A DNA stretch of 64,000 nt, from assembly GCA_965153455.1 (NCBI GenBank), contig OZ234499.1:4385577-4449576 (forward strand), read 5' to 3'. Under the pieces are notes generated by a model, which saw nothing but the letters and a program-made list of their open reading frames with translations, made no database searches and was not told the DNA's origin. This DNA is from Sphagnum compactum. Taxonomy: Eukaryota; Bryophyta; Sphagnopsida; Sphagnales. How positions within the stretch are numbered: position 1 is the stretch's first letter; the number at the start of each line of letters is the position of its first letter. Below, piece by piece: positions 12,061 through 24,590 of this stretch. The position numbers were made by a program, and so were the translations under genes.

Positions 12061-15000
12061 GTGGATTGGGAGACTGATGGCCACCACCTAGGATACATAC
12101 CCTTTGATTTACATGGGAACCATAATCCTATGGCTCACCATTGTATGCTCAAGGAAGCACACACCATTTCCTACATCCAACAAGTTAGCCACAAGTGGAT
12201 AGAGGGAGATGAAGAGGAGATAGCTTACACCCAAGCTACTGAAAGCGGGTGGTTCCTACGGACATTCAACACAAACCAGAGGTTTTATAGAGGTTCAAAG
12301 CAGCCCACGAGCCCTTGGTCAAAACTATGTCTAGTTTTGAAAACATGGAGAGCCATGGCGAACCGATTAAACCAATACTTCGTTAGCTGATCACCTAGAC
12401 ATCGCCTAAGGAGGGGATTACATTACTAGAGTTCTTTTGCAACCATTGTTGTTGCATGTGTTATTGTTGTTGATGTTCGTTGCACCATATCTGTGTGAGT
12501 TGGGTCAACAATGATAACATCCATCAAAGTTCGAAAGCCATCTTTGGTGATAAGGATATCCATTCGTTGTTGGGTGTGGTGAAGGAAAAGGTGGGAAACC
12601 TCATTCTAGACATGTGCTCCATTCTCCAAAACAATAGTTAGAACAATATTTTGAAATGTGTCATGGGTTGTTATACGCTCATTCTTGCAAGGGCACTGAA
12701 ACAAATGGGTACCTAGATCACCAATAATATGTCCACATTGATGCCATGAAAGGTGGGAAGAAGCTAACACATGTATGTAATGTTGTAAAAAAAATGGGCT
12801 GATGATAAACGAAATGTTGGTGTTATAGGACAAGCTAATAACCAAGTGCTTGTCCTTGCACGTGAATAGAAACATGTTCACACAATATCCGAAGGAGTGT
12901 CTATTAGAAGTGAAGCAACCTTTTACTCGTGTAAGCTATTTGCTAAGGAAGCATGCAACTCGAGATAAGACTAAACCACTAGACTTTCATAGGGTGCAAC
13001 TTGAGAACGGATAAATTGGGATAATAAGGTTCGAACATCTCTTAATGCCATCTAGACAACGAGGTGTTAGTCTCAACATATGTTATTGCATCCTCCTAGA
13101 AATGAATGACAAGTGAACAGTGAAAATCAATAAGTAATTAGGCCTTCAACTATTGCCCTACTTAAAATGAAGATGCTTGCATCTTTTGGAATATGGTTTA
13201 AATTTTTTGATGAAGAAAACTAACCCAAAAAAATAATGATAATATGCAAGATGCTCACTTTTTCCTTTTTGTTTTTTTGTGTTTGCAACATGTGATTAGT
13301 CCTTTTTTCCATACCCAAAGGATTTGATTATTTGAAATATTCAAACCCATTTCATACAAATGAATCATACAACAAAAGGGGTTTTTTTTTTTTGTTTGTT
13401 TTTTTGTGGGGTCCTTTTTTTCAAAAGGATTTTGATTATTGGAAGTATTCAAACCCATTTTCATTCCGGATGGATCATACAACAAAAGTGTTTGTTTTTT
13501 TGTTTTCTTTCCTTTTTGGATGTGCAAGTGTGTAAGTAACCTTGAAACAAAACGCAAAAACACCAGGGTTTTTTTAATAAACAAATAAAATAAATTTTAT
13601 TTCCTTCTGTCTCTCTCTTATCGAGTGCACCATTTGCAAACTACCTTCCAATTGAGACTCAATGCGTCAAAACCCGAGTTGAATGCGTATTTTCACACTT
13701 GAGACGAGTTGAATGCGTATTTTTACACTTGAAACCGCCACAGCTTTCTATAAAGCAAAATTGTTGTTCCAGTCCGTAAGAGGGAATCAATTCTGTTCAT
13801 AATTGCCTCCAAAAGTGACCAAACATAATTATTACACTAGACAGCCAGAGCATTGTAGCCCAGAATTTCCCTTCCACTCTTCAGAACGGAATGTTCTTTT
13901 CTTTTGACACTAGAAGGCCAGGGCTTTATGAAGCAGAACTTCCACTCCGGTCTGTGAGAGGGAGATTCTGCTCGTAATTGTCTTAAGAAGTGACCAGAAC
14001 ACAACTCTGGTTAGCTTAGTATTCGAGTCCGTGGCACAAGCAAAGCATGATAATGGTGAGAAGAATGACAATTTTTGGCACCAACCGAGTACATACATAA
14101 CATATGACGAATATGGTGTCAACTCAATGTGACGGTGGTGATTACCACCTTAATGGTAACAAATGTAACTCGTGCTTATTTGTGTGTGCTTGATGTGTGT
14201 CACCATGATTTCATGCTCGGCTTTGGGTGGCCGCCCTCCGCCCCCCATGCTAGAACTAAAAACTAATCCATTCCATGGTACCATAATGGCACCTTCAACA
14301 CTATTAGGCAATTATACAATTTTCAATTTTTTTTGAAAATTTCCCCATTATTAATTTTAAATTTTTCAAAGAACAAGATTTTTTGTGAATGAAAATAAAA
14401 GAAAAATGTAGAATGTTGTGGAACATTCTAGTTTTTGACATGGAATTTTTGAAATAAAATAATAATTATTCAACATTGAAACAGTAAACTTGGCATGGTA
14501 CTACTACACTACGCAACACCAACAACAAAGACAAATTAGCCCTCATGCTTAATTGTTTTTGTTTTTCCGTATATGAAGAAAGGGTACCTAGGGAGATCAC
14601 AAGTGTGTATGATTTTCACAAAGTAAAGAACTTGACTAATTTTCACCCTTGATGGGAAAAGTCATCCGTCTTCTCATGTGGGTCGGCTTAACCCACAAAC
14701 ATTGGGGCGAACCAAGTTGGTTCACTTGTTGGTGTATCTTTGGCTTTCCGAGACCCATTTAGGGGTTAATTTCGGTGTACATTGTGATGACAAAACTTTG
14801 AATGTTCACCTCTTCATGGCACTCAATTCATGCCAAATCTGACTCGGTTGTAGATGGACTTGAATTGAGAACCTTATAACCTATACTAAAGTGTGCTTCT
14901 TGTTGACACGCCGTCTGGCCTATATGGTGCGTTGGTTCACTCTAATCCAAGAATTGGGGTGGGGGGGGGGGGGGGGGGGGGAGGTGTAAGTATTTTAGGC

Positions 15001-15389
15001 CAAAGATGCCATATATTAGAGCTTTTTACAAAGCTCTAACATATATGCGTTGTGCACCCTAAAACTTCAATTCCAATGTGCCGATTCCACGTGCCCTCAA
15101 TTGATTCGCTTAATTTGGTTACAAAAAGGAAAGACCTATGTGTTTATTTTCACCCAAAATCTCAAATCTATTTGTTTGAAAAAAAATTTGGTTATTTAAT
15201 AAATATTAGGTACCAAAGAACCTAACTTAGTAAGTAGGTAGGTAGGTACAGACCACCACCCATGTCTACGGTTTCCCAAAGAGATAAGGATCAAACAAAA
15301 TTGTTACTAATAAAAAAAAAGAAGTAAACTTTTCTGTTCAAAAAAGAAAAGCTCCACATCTTGGGTGTACCATCACCTACACTTTGTAA

Positions 15390-16265
15390 CCATTTAAAAA
15401 ATGTGCAATATTTTTTGGTTTCTTTTAAACACTATAAAATGCCCTAGTCATTCGACTAGATCCATTGTGTCACATGTGTGACTCCATGACATATGTCTTC
15501 ATGCAAGTTTAGTTTCTGAATATTTTGTAAGCCCGCAAGGTCTGAGTTTACAGGCGTTTAAACTTTTTTTCAAGCAAGTTTTGTCCAGAAAAACCCTCTT
15601 CTCATTCTTCAAACACCAATCAAGCAGCATTATTGTTTTTTGGCAAATTAGTAGGCTACCACAACAACAAATTTTGAAAAACAAAAAAAAAAGTATAAAA
15701 TTAAAGAAATTTTGCTTACAAATTGCAAAACTTTGGAAACCATAAAATTGGAACAAAAACCCTGAACTGTGCAACTCTTCTTCTTGGCTGAACTAAGTGG
15801 GAAATTGTGAATTTGTTAGCGCAACTGACCACAGTGTATTGATTGAATGAAGCAATACATGACAATACGGATTAAAGAAGAGAGAATTCAACTTTTTGCG
15901 AGCTGACACTCACATGTAAGTATCTGCATTCAATAAAGTAAGAAGCAATGTTGGTAGGTAGTGTATATACCGGCCTTGTATCAGCCAAAAATCAGTCTTT
16001 AACCCAACACCTCCAAAATTTCAATGTAGGGGAAAAGATAATTCCAAAACAGTGATATTGACTTGAAATGGAAAGGGAGTTTTAGATAAGAGACCCAGAT
16101 GGATACCTATGTGACAGAGACGAAGGTGATGATGATGATGTCATGATATATGTCTTTCAAGAGCCCATCCATCATCCGGGGTGGGCAAGGTGAGAGGAGC
16201 ATGGGGAGGTTTTAAGCCTCAGCACACCTTTCCAAACACATGCAAAAGAAAAAACACTACTATGT
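15390..16265. other. About 876-bp segment present only in copy 2 of the large repeat
   Basis: Copy 1 reads straight through a single TGTA at the equivalent position (about 4424-4430). In copy 2, TGTA-like sequence is found on both sides of the extra segment. This could be an insertion with a 4-bp target duplication or a deletion in copy 1. The segment is AT-rich, has no inverted ends that I can see and encodes nothing recognisable. A minus-strand open frame at 15499-15774 is low-complexity and unconvincing. Confidence 0.45.
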
Positions 16266-16954
16266 AGTTGAGTGCATGAGGAGGAGGAGGTGAGGACTTT
16301 TTTGACATTTCACTCATCTGAAAGTGCAATGAAAGACACATCACTATGGCCCGCTTTACACTAGAGCCAGGGCCAATGTTCAACCCGTATCAAGCATTCC
16401 TATTGGTGCAAAAGTTGAAATCAGCCCCAAGGTCTTTACACTAGCGAGTGAAGGCTGAACTAGAAAAAAATCTTTTCAATCTGCCCAAAGTTACTAGTAA
16501 ATGCTGAACTTGATGGCCTTCTATTGGCCCCAGGCTGGAAAAGGAATAGATCACATCATCGAATTTAGGAGGCCAATTTGCAACCCTTGGGGCCAACTTT
16601 TCAGCATTTATTACTATCCCGACATCAATGTTCGAGCATTTTCTAGTAACTTGGGGCCAAACAACAAGCCAAAAGTGCTCAAAGTTGGCCCAAAGTTTTT
16701 TCAGCCCTGACTCCTTGCTGGGCGCTCCTGAATAGAGCCACAAAGATTCCCCTATAGTTTATGTACATAGAAGTTCAACTTTGGCCAAAGCATATAGCAA
16801 AATGGTTTTGGCCCAACATTGTTACACAGGTGATTGAGGTTGGTCAAGGGCAAAGTTTAACACTTACCCAGAAAAAGTAATAAGTATGATGTAACTGTTG
16901 CTCCCTATTTTTGATTGACGAATCATAATGATTGGTACAGATGATATGCTATTA

Positions 16955-17075
16955 GGAATCTCCCAGCTATGTGCAGTCCCAGTTTTTGTTGTATGGGTGA
17001 GATTGGGGAAAAGTAAATGACTAAACTTGAATGTGAGAAATATTTTTGCAAAGTCACATACCCTAGTACCTTGGC
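16955..17075 (-). repeat. Fragment of the 23926-type MITE
   Basis: Words such as GCAGTCCCAGT, TTGTATGGGTG, AATGTGAG and AAAGTCACATAC occur in the same order as in the right half of the element at 23926-24284. The terminal repeat is cut after TCACATAC. It lies inside copy 2 of the large repeat and is missing from copy 1. Confidence 0.5.
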
Positions 17076-19485
17076 CAATTTGACAGTAATTATATTGCTT
17101 TCAGAAATTTTGAAATTTTCAAAAGTTATTTTTTCCAAATCAAAAAATATTGTGAAAGACAATAATGAATATTTAGAAATATTTCATCTTTTGAAATGAG
17201 TTTTTCAAAATTTATTAATTATTCCACAGACATGTGTTCAAAGGGCCTAGGTCATGTGGTATTGAGCACTGCTGGATATGTTCTAATGGAAAGCCACTAA
17301 AATGCAGCTCCAATTCTTGTCACATGGACAAGCACTTTCCATTGGAGAGCTGCAATTGAGTTGTCCAAAATAAATAACTTGTCAATGTTATGAATGTGGG
17401 GAAACTTCATACATGAAAAACATCACAAGGAACTAAAGGGAAGAGATCATGTCAAAAAGGAAAACAACAAATGTCAATCTGTACTGATTCAAAGGTTGTA
17501 CTCACAACTCTCTGCATTTGGTCAACACTTGACTGGTAGATGGAACAAATGTATGGAAAGTTGTTGTTAGGAACAGAATTTATGATCATAACAAACTAAT
17601 GAAAAAAGGCCCTAACATACATAATGAAATCTCATTCCATTATACTATTGTGATAACAATTACACAATATGTTATGATCCCAATAACCTAACAAAAAGCC
17701 ACTGAAATGGAACGTTGTTGCCCATACGAACACTTTTCATTGGAATCATAATCTAATAGCATGATTTGATTCCAACCAAAGATTTTTCTTTCCGAACCAT
17801 GTGTCGGTGACCAGATTGAGAACCAATCGGAAACTGGCCAACATTAATATTGACCAATGTGGATTCACAATTGTCTTTCAAACATACAAGCCTGGTCCCC
17901 ATATCAGACACTTTTTCAAAAAATTGATACCAACCTGATCTTAGTACATTTCAAAACTTTCATACCAACATGGTCTTGGTACTGGTCCAAGCTTAATTTT
18001 TGGTTGTTATTTAACAAATACATATTTGATATTGAAGTTGGTATGGTAACCTAGTACTTTGGTAATCTCAGTTGTTACCATTGCACAATCCTTGCTTTTA
18101 ATTGTGTGGATAACAATGTTATACTATATGCATGCTTTATATATTAGAGCAACATTGGTATCTATAGGTTTTTTTAGTGGATATTGTTATAGTTGATCTA
18201 ACCTCCTTGAATATGGTACAGTGAATATGGTATAGGGTGTATAGTCCACAACAATGCATGTATCGATAGTTGTTGTTTAAGAGAAAACACAATCATACAC
18301 GAAATGCACATGAAAACACAATTTTATTCGTTTTATTACATAGAATTATGGTTGTTTTCATTTTTTTTTCAACTCTTTTTGGACTTTTTATGTTTAGGCC
18401 ACTATAGCCTACCAATAGCCATCTTTTTTGAGTTCATGTATGTTTTTTTCTTATTATTATCTATGTTTGTCCATAACCTTGCAATGTGCATCAGCCATTG
18501 TGATATTTCAACGTGTTGCCGCACTTGAGAGGCATTAGTTATCTCTTCCACACCTTACAACCATTGCACCTCCATCGCTAACCAATTTGTGATAGAGGAC
18601 ACCTTTTTAATTTACAATTTTCGATTTGATTAGTGTACTAGTGGTGTCCTGATTGTTATGTCCTTTTGTGACATGTGTTCTCATGCTTTTATTTGCCTTA
18701 GATTTCTTGTGGACAAGTTCTCATGCTTGCTTTTTTTATATTTATATACATGGTTTTTCTTATTGCCATTAGGTGATTGTGAAAATACTTATACACAAAT
18801 ACATTGTGATCTTGACAACCTATCGAAAAGTCATTTAAATGAAACCTTGGTTTTTTGTTGTATGGACAAACACTTTTCATTGCAATTATAACCTGATAGG
18901 CCGATCTAATTCCAACAAAAGATTGCTCTTGTTATTAAACGTTTATCTCAAATGAGATTGAGAACCAATTGGAAATTGGTCAACACTAATATCAACCAAT
19001 GTTGGTAACCTAATCCTGGTATTAGATAGTTTAAAAAAAAATTCATACTAGCCCAGTCTTGGTGTTGAGTACTGTAAAAAAAACTTTGGTACTAACTTGC
19101 TCCTACTATTGGGTCCAAGATTAATTTTTGGCTAGTATTTAACAATATACATGATATTGAAACTGGTAGAAAGCCAATATTAAAAAAAACTTTGGTACGA
19201 ACTTGCTCCTATTATTGGGTGCAAGATTAATTTGTGGCTAGTATTTAACAATACAATTGATATTGAAACTGGTACAAGGCCAATATTACCTTGAGTTCCT
19301 ACCAACCTAGTATTATTGCCAGGTTGGTATTGTCTCAGGTCATACCAGCTTGGTACTTAGTAAGGTCTTTTTCTGTTTCTATTGTTTTTTTTTAAGCTTT
19401 TCAAAATTTAGTAGTGATGCATTCTTTAGATTCACCAATTCCAAATCTATCAAAACATTTTCCTTTTCCTTATTTTCCTTAGTTA

Positions 19486-19830
19486 GTGTTTCGAAGTGAC
19501 TTCCCAAAGCTTTTTGTTGTTGCTCAACTTTCTCTTTGTGGTTTCCCAGACTTTAGCCCTTGCTTCAACTCTTGTAGTTCTTTAGCCTGTGATTTCATCT
19601 GTGCTATGCTAACCTTAAGCTCCTTATTTTCATCATGTAGTTTCTATATGAACACTTTAATCTTCTCCTCATTCTCTGCTTTGTTTTTTTTTTTCAGATT
19701 TTTATGTTATGCTGATACTCTTTTTAGAAGTCCTTTTCCTTAACCAATTTCACCTGTAGTATTGCTTTCTCCTTCTCCTCTACAACCAATTTGTTTTTTA
19801 AATTATTCATCTCCAAATTCGAATTCCCCA
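19486..19830 (-). pseudogene. Degenerate coiled-coil protein fragment
   Basis: Read on the minus strand, two pieces show heptad-like Lys/Glu/Leu-rich sequence: LKNKLVVEEKEKAILQVK (about 19740-19810) and ENKELKVSIAQMKSQAKELQ (about 19570-19630). They are separated by stops and a frame change around a poly-T tract. This looks like a decayed coiled-coil gene or a transposon-derived coiled coil. The family is not recognisable. Confidence 0.45.
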
Positions 19831-20130
19831 AATTCAAACTCACAATTGCCATGATCTGAAATTGATGCACCTTCAAACTCCTTAAAAAACTCAAATGCGA
19901 GTTCGAAAATGAAAACTATAAAAAAAGAAGGAGTTGGGGTGTGAAGGATAATTTTAAGGTAAGAGGGACGAGTTGGAATACCAATGTTACACAAGCATCA
20001 AAAATATTTTCAAATATCACTTGGGTATTCTTATTTGAACCTATCAAGTTATCACTTTGAATGGTACCCTAACTGAAAACCTGATCACTGATTTTCACAA
20101 GTGAAAACCAGATAGTGAGATTTGGCTAAA

Positions 20131-20132
<2 letters not shown>

Positions 20133-20167
<35 letters not shown>
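20133..20167. repeat. AT dinucleotide microsatellite
   Basis: A run of about 17 AT units with no interruption. Confidence 0.95.
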
Positions 20168-20170
<3 letters not shown>

Positions 20171-21134
20171 TCTTGGGTGAGATAAATCCTCTTTACTTGG
20201 GTCAAGTTTTCAGGGTATATGTACCCTAAGTAATAAGTTATTTAAAAAAAATATTTATAACATTAGAGTTATCTGTAAAATCACCCTGTCTTCAGGCCTC
20301 CTTCCACCCTTATCCCCTCTCTTTTAGTGATTTACTCACAAAATAAAGAAATTTGATTAAGTCTCAGTATGAAATGCCGAAACTCAGCATTTAATACACA
20401 AGATTCAAGAGTAATTATAATAGTTGTACAAGTAGGATCAGTGAAAATATATGTAGCAGAAGTGGAGGCGCTCAGGAGAAAGAAAAGACAGGATGAAACA
20501 CAGTTTACCACAAAACTTGATGGTTTTCTGAGTTTCACCTTCTCTAAATGCTAGTGTACTTTTTTCCAGGTTTAAAAAAAAAATTCGCCCCATGTATGAC
20601 CAAACTGAGTGTTCTGGTGCTGTGTTTTTTTTGGTTTACGAAAACTCTATTGCTTATGATTTTTTTCATTTTAAAGAAAATAAATAAAATCAATATATTT
20701 TTTGTAATTATGGTTATGATTTTTTTATTTGAAAAAAAAAGCTAATAACTGATTGGTGGAGAATTGATTCAAAAATTTCAAAAATATATTGATGACTTGC
20801 CCCGATGTATAATTGTTTTAAACAAAATTAAAAGGTGAAAACCAAAACCAATGGGTATCAGAAAAATTATGATACCCGCCCAATAGCGATTGCTACCATG
20901 GTACTTTCCCCGCTGCTGATTGTGTGGAGAACAATCTTATATTTAAGTGCATGTCTATATACCAGACTAACACTGGTATCGACCAATAACATATTTGAGA
21001 AGGAAAAGAGGCATAACATAAATTTGATGCTAGCTTTTCAAAATCCAATTTTGGTTGTCTATGGGTTTTTGTTGTTGTGTTGTATGCCCACCCAAGGGGC
21101 CGGCCTTGCTGAAACTCAAAGTTCTGAATGTAAG
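20168..21134. other. AT-rich sequence without a supported gene
   Basis: A segment near 20270-20300 (AGTTATCTGTAAAATCACC) recurs in inverted form near 26145-26185, and a CATG..GACCAAAC word recurs in direct form at 20588 and 26070. These suggest two diverged copies of one small repeat. No coding sequence is supported. Confidence 0.4.
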
Positions 21135-21275
21135 AGCATCTCCAGCAGTGCTCAGTATGTGACCCTCCACAAATACGTTTCACATCGAAGTTTAGTTATA
21201 CACTTTTTTGCAACCCCACCCATAAAACTGAAACTGGGACCGCGAATAAATAGGTAGGGGACTAGTAATAGCAAA
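21135..21275 (-). repeat. Half copy of the 23926-type MITE
   Basis: It begins AGCATCTCCAGCAGTGCTC, one terminal repeat of the element at 23926-24284, and continues with its interior in inverted orientation as far as a TATTACTAGT-like word. The other end is absent. Confidence 0.6.
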
Positions 21276-21796
21276 CCATAATAATAAACTTATAATTATT
21301 TGTAAGGCATTTGGTAGCTAGTAGGTAGGTAGACACATGTGGATGGTTAGCATATAGCTAACTAATTATCATAGTTAGCTATTGAAGAGTAACATGTAAT
21401 GAAAAAATGTTTCTTGTCCACACACCATCCGATCCTGCATGGTGAGTGCTGGTTCATTCTGGCCTTGATCTTGGCTACAGTATGTGCAAATTGGCCACTT
21501 GTTTGTGCAATATTCAAGTTCATCTACATGTGCGAGAAAGGTGGACTTGTTTTCGAGGAGATCTCCCGCACATCTCCCTTGTTGATCAATCACACCTGAT
21601 CCTTGAAACCAAGGTGAGTTGGTGTTGGAAATGGGGTGATCTTTGTGTGAGGGAGGGGGAACTACTTGCCCCACTATTACTTGCAAAAGGAGGAAATGGG
21701 GGAAGAATCAAGAGTAGGTATCCATCCACTTGCGAGCAAATCCCAATATTGTTGTATATAATTTCCTTGATCCCAACAAGCTCCAGAATAATGGTT

Positions 21797-22100
21797 TTTT
21801 GTTTTGGGGCCTTTCCTACCAAGGCTAGGATATTGTGTTTCGATTCATTATAGAGTATTATAGTAGCTTAATGGATTTTGACTCCTAGGTTACTATGTCT
21901 ATTTTCATATGAGGATTTTTGAAAGATTATATTTTGGCTTGTGTTGAAACTTGAGATTAGTTATAGAGTTATGATATCTTGAAGGATTTTGGTTTCTTTT
22001 AGAGGATTTTTTTGAAGATTATATTTTGGCATGGTGAAATATTTGAATTTCCATAATTCTTCTTTTGCCTTAAGATACTTTCTTAATGAAAATGGCAACA
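21797..22100 (-). repeat. Single arm of the foldback repeat family
   Basis: It is closely similar to the right arm of the foldback element at 50028-50479 (for example TTGAAACTTGAGATTAGTTA and GAAGGATTTTGGTTTC). No matching opposite arm was seen nearby. Confidence 0.65.
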
Positions 22101-23430
22101 CACCCCTTGTTTTAATACAGTTTGCATACATGTTGGTTGTCAGATCCCTTCCAAGATTTGTTTATCTGTGTTTTCATTTGTGAAAAATTTCACATCCTAG
22201 TGACCCAAAAAAAAAAGGTCCCTATTTTTAGAGAAAAAAGTCTGTTGCAGATTCCCTGTTTTTTAAGGGAAAAAATGTCAACTTTTCAACCAAAAAAATT
22301 GGGGAAATTTCACCATGTTTTAACTCTGTTTTTCTAACTTTTTGGACAAATTTTCACTTGTTTTCTCTCTACCATTTAGATGGTTTTCTAAAAACATGTC
22401 TAATCCATTAATGCAAAATCTTTCTTCAGATGCTCACTAGTGATACTACATCAATTTTATATAAAATAAAACCTTGATGTTGATATTGATTTCTTTTTTC
22501 TAGATCTTTTTTATATCTAATTTTTGAAATTTATTTTCAATGTACCAATTGCCTTGAAAATTATATTTTTCTTAGACCCCCCAAACTCACCTTTCAACCC
22601 ACCTAGAGAAAATTCAATTTCCATCCTCTCTCAATGTTTTTAAAATTTTAAAGGCATGTTAAACACATACGAAAATGATTTGTAGGCATCCAATGATGTG
22701 AATTAGTATGAATGAAACATGTTCATTCACACCCCCCCCCCCCCCCAGGTATGTTCATTGTTTTTGCACATTTGATTAAATCATTTAACACTAATTGAAG
22801 TATTAATGAATTTTTCCAATATTGTCCTTTCATAAAACAACCATTCAAAGGATCATTCAAACTATCAAGCTTCCATGTAAAGTAAAAGCACTATAAATTG
22901 TGAATGCATCATAAATCATGACCCAAGGGGAGCGATGAGCCCCCAAAAATTGTGCATTATTTTTGGTAACATGGTGATTTCAAATGTCTCATGATATGTC
23001 ATTCTCAAATTTTAATGATAACATGTTTTTCTCATTGGAAATTACTCAATATGAATTGTCCAATCCATCAAACTTACATACATATGATGAATATTGCATA
23101 AACCCTAGGCATTGTAGAATGCGTACACATATATCAACACCTGTCACCGTTCCCCTCCTATACGTGTTGATTTATGTGTGTTTAATGTCTTGATATTGTT
23201 TTCTTCATGCATTATGATAGGTAAAGTCCATGGGTGGGGGACATTCTCAAAATGTGAGAATGCACTTGGGTACCACCTTGTCTTAGCTCCCTTTTTTTGC
23301 TTTCTAAGGTTGCATACTATCTACCCCTAAAGTGGGTAGCCCCTTCATATAGTGTTGTCTATTGTCTCGCCTCAAGAACTTGAGTCAAGAGTTCTCCATG
23401 TAACCTACCAGAGTATCACATTAAAGAAAA
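22101..23430. other. Gene-free AT-rich stretch
   Basis: Nothing recognisable is encoded. It contains a run of 15 C at 22732-22746 and several poly-A/T tracts. Confidence 0.5.
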
Positions 23431-23862
23431 CTAGTGGGTACCCGTGACGTTCGGATACAATCCGCCCGTGTTCAGCCCGTGCCCAGTTCGTTCGTGTCCG
23501 TGCCCATGCCCAGTCCGTGCTCAGTTCGTTCGTGCCGTGTTCGTTCATGCCCAGTTCGTCCGTGTCATGCCCTTCTTTCGGGCCCAGCTCGTTCGTGCCC
23601 AGTTCGCCCGTGCCCGTGCCCAGTCTCGTGGCCAGTCTCGCTCGTGCCCGTGCCCGTGCCCGTGCTCAGTCCGTGCTCAGTCTGTGCTCGTGCCTAGTCC
23701 ATGCCTAGTTTCCACCCGTGCCCAAGACAGACTGACAGACCAAGCCCTGTCACAAACAGACAGACGCAGTGTTAAGCATTGCCCGCTACTTCACCGGCCT
23801 CTCCCTCCCCACCCCCAAAACCCCGTCACAGACAGACGGACTTACTGAATTAATATATATGA
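23431..23862 (-). mobile_element. Second non-autonomous Helitron-like element, 432 bp
   Basis: On the minus strand it begins TCATATATATTAA, shows CGTCTGTCTGTG just inside, and ends CTAG next to a host T, with a host A before the TC. These ends match the element at 5459-6236 in sequence and spacing. The interior is a low-complexity run of GTGCCC, GTTCGTTCGTG and GTGCCCGTGCCC words, much more GC-rich than the flanks. The 3' hairpin is weak. A start three bases further on (TCATCATA...) is equally possible at the 5' end. It encodes no protein. Confidence 0.75.
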
Positions 23863-23925
23863 TGATTCCATAGAAACCTGATTATTTGTGAACTCGTTCT
23901 CTCAATTATGATACCCTACCCTTTG

Positions 23926-24284
23926 AGCATCTCCACCAATGCTCAGTATGTGATGCACCGAAAATTGTGGATGACGTTCATGAGCCAAATCCAGTGGAAT
24001 GTACTGGACCCGCCCCCCCACACACACACACAAACACAGAGCTTTCAGAACTTTTGGAAGAGCCTTGGAACCTTCAGTCAAATCGTATTTATTGACTGCG
24101 CCCTGTTTCTGATTGGCTAGATAGTTTGATTGGTCCAGGTGGGTTGTTATTACTAGTCTCCCACCTACTTGCAGTCCGAGTCACAGTTGTATGGGTGGGG
24201 TCGGAAAAGAAATTTAGTACCTAAAAACTTGGATGTGAGCAATACCTTTTGCAAGGTCACATACTGAGCGTTGGTGGAGATGCT
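23926..24284. mobile_element. MITE, 359 bp with 28-bp terminal inverted repeats
   Basis: The left end AGCATCTCCACCAATGCTC and its continuation to 23953 is matched in inverted form at 24257-24284 with one mismatch in 28. A target duplication is not clear, so the superfamily is left open. GAGCATCTCC-type ends are common in plant MITEs. Partial copies lie at 21135-21275 and 16955-17075. Confidence 0.8.
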
Positions 24285-24590
24285 GTACTAATGATCTGCA
24301 ATAGTGTCCATTTGATTGGGTGCGGATTGGCGCAGGAACCCATTAATAATACACCAGACAGAGCTGGTTAGGCGGTACCTATTATTGTATCGATCTCCCT
24401 CACCCAGAAAAAACTCCATTGGAACTTGATGGCATGAAAAAAAGCCAACAATCGAATAGAAAGCTTATTATATTGCTCACAAAGTTAGTCTAGCCAAGCA
24501 TTAGACTAGCTAGCGTCACCTGTCTTTCTTGCAAGTCCTGCATGCAGAACAGAATCTAGATGATGAGTTCTTTAATGACAAGTAAGTTTA

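Larger units (their letters stand above)
8136..12437 (+). mobile_element. Degenerate LTR retroelement body: gag and protease only
   Basis: A long leader (8136-9290) is followed by interrupted frames for a gag-type protein and an aspartic protease, all on the + strand. No reverse transcriptase, RNase H or integrase motif and no 3' LTR was found before the second large repeat copy begins at 12438. The element is therefore truncated there. Many in-frame stops and frameshifts show that it is dead. The gag-protease order suits a Ty3/gypsy or Ty1/copia element, and the family cannot be decided without the polymerase region. Confidence 0.7.
12438..19310 (+). repeat. Large repeat block, copy 2
   Basis: It matches 1427-7831 along its length. 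The Helitron of copy 1 is missing here (empty site 17669/17670). Two segments are extra: about 15390-16265, and about 16955-17345, which includes a MITE fragment. A poly-G tract at 14961-14981 lies where copy 1 has a mixed G-rich stretch. Near the right end, part of the internal repeat (about 19180-19290) is present once more. No intact gene is seen. Confidence 0.75.
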
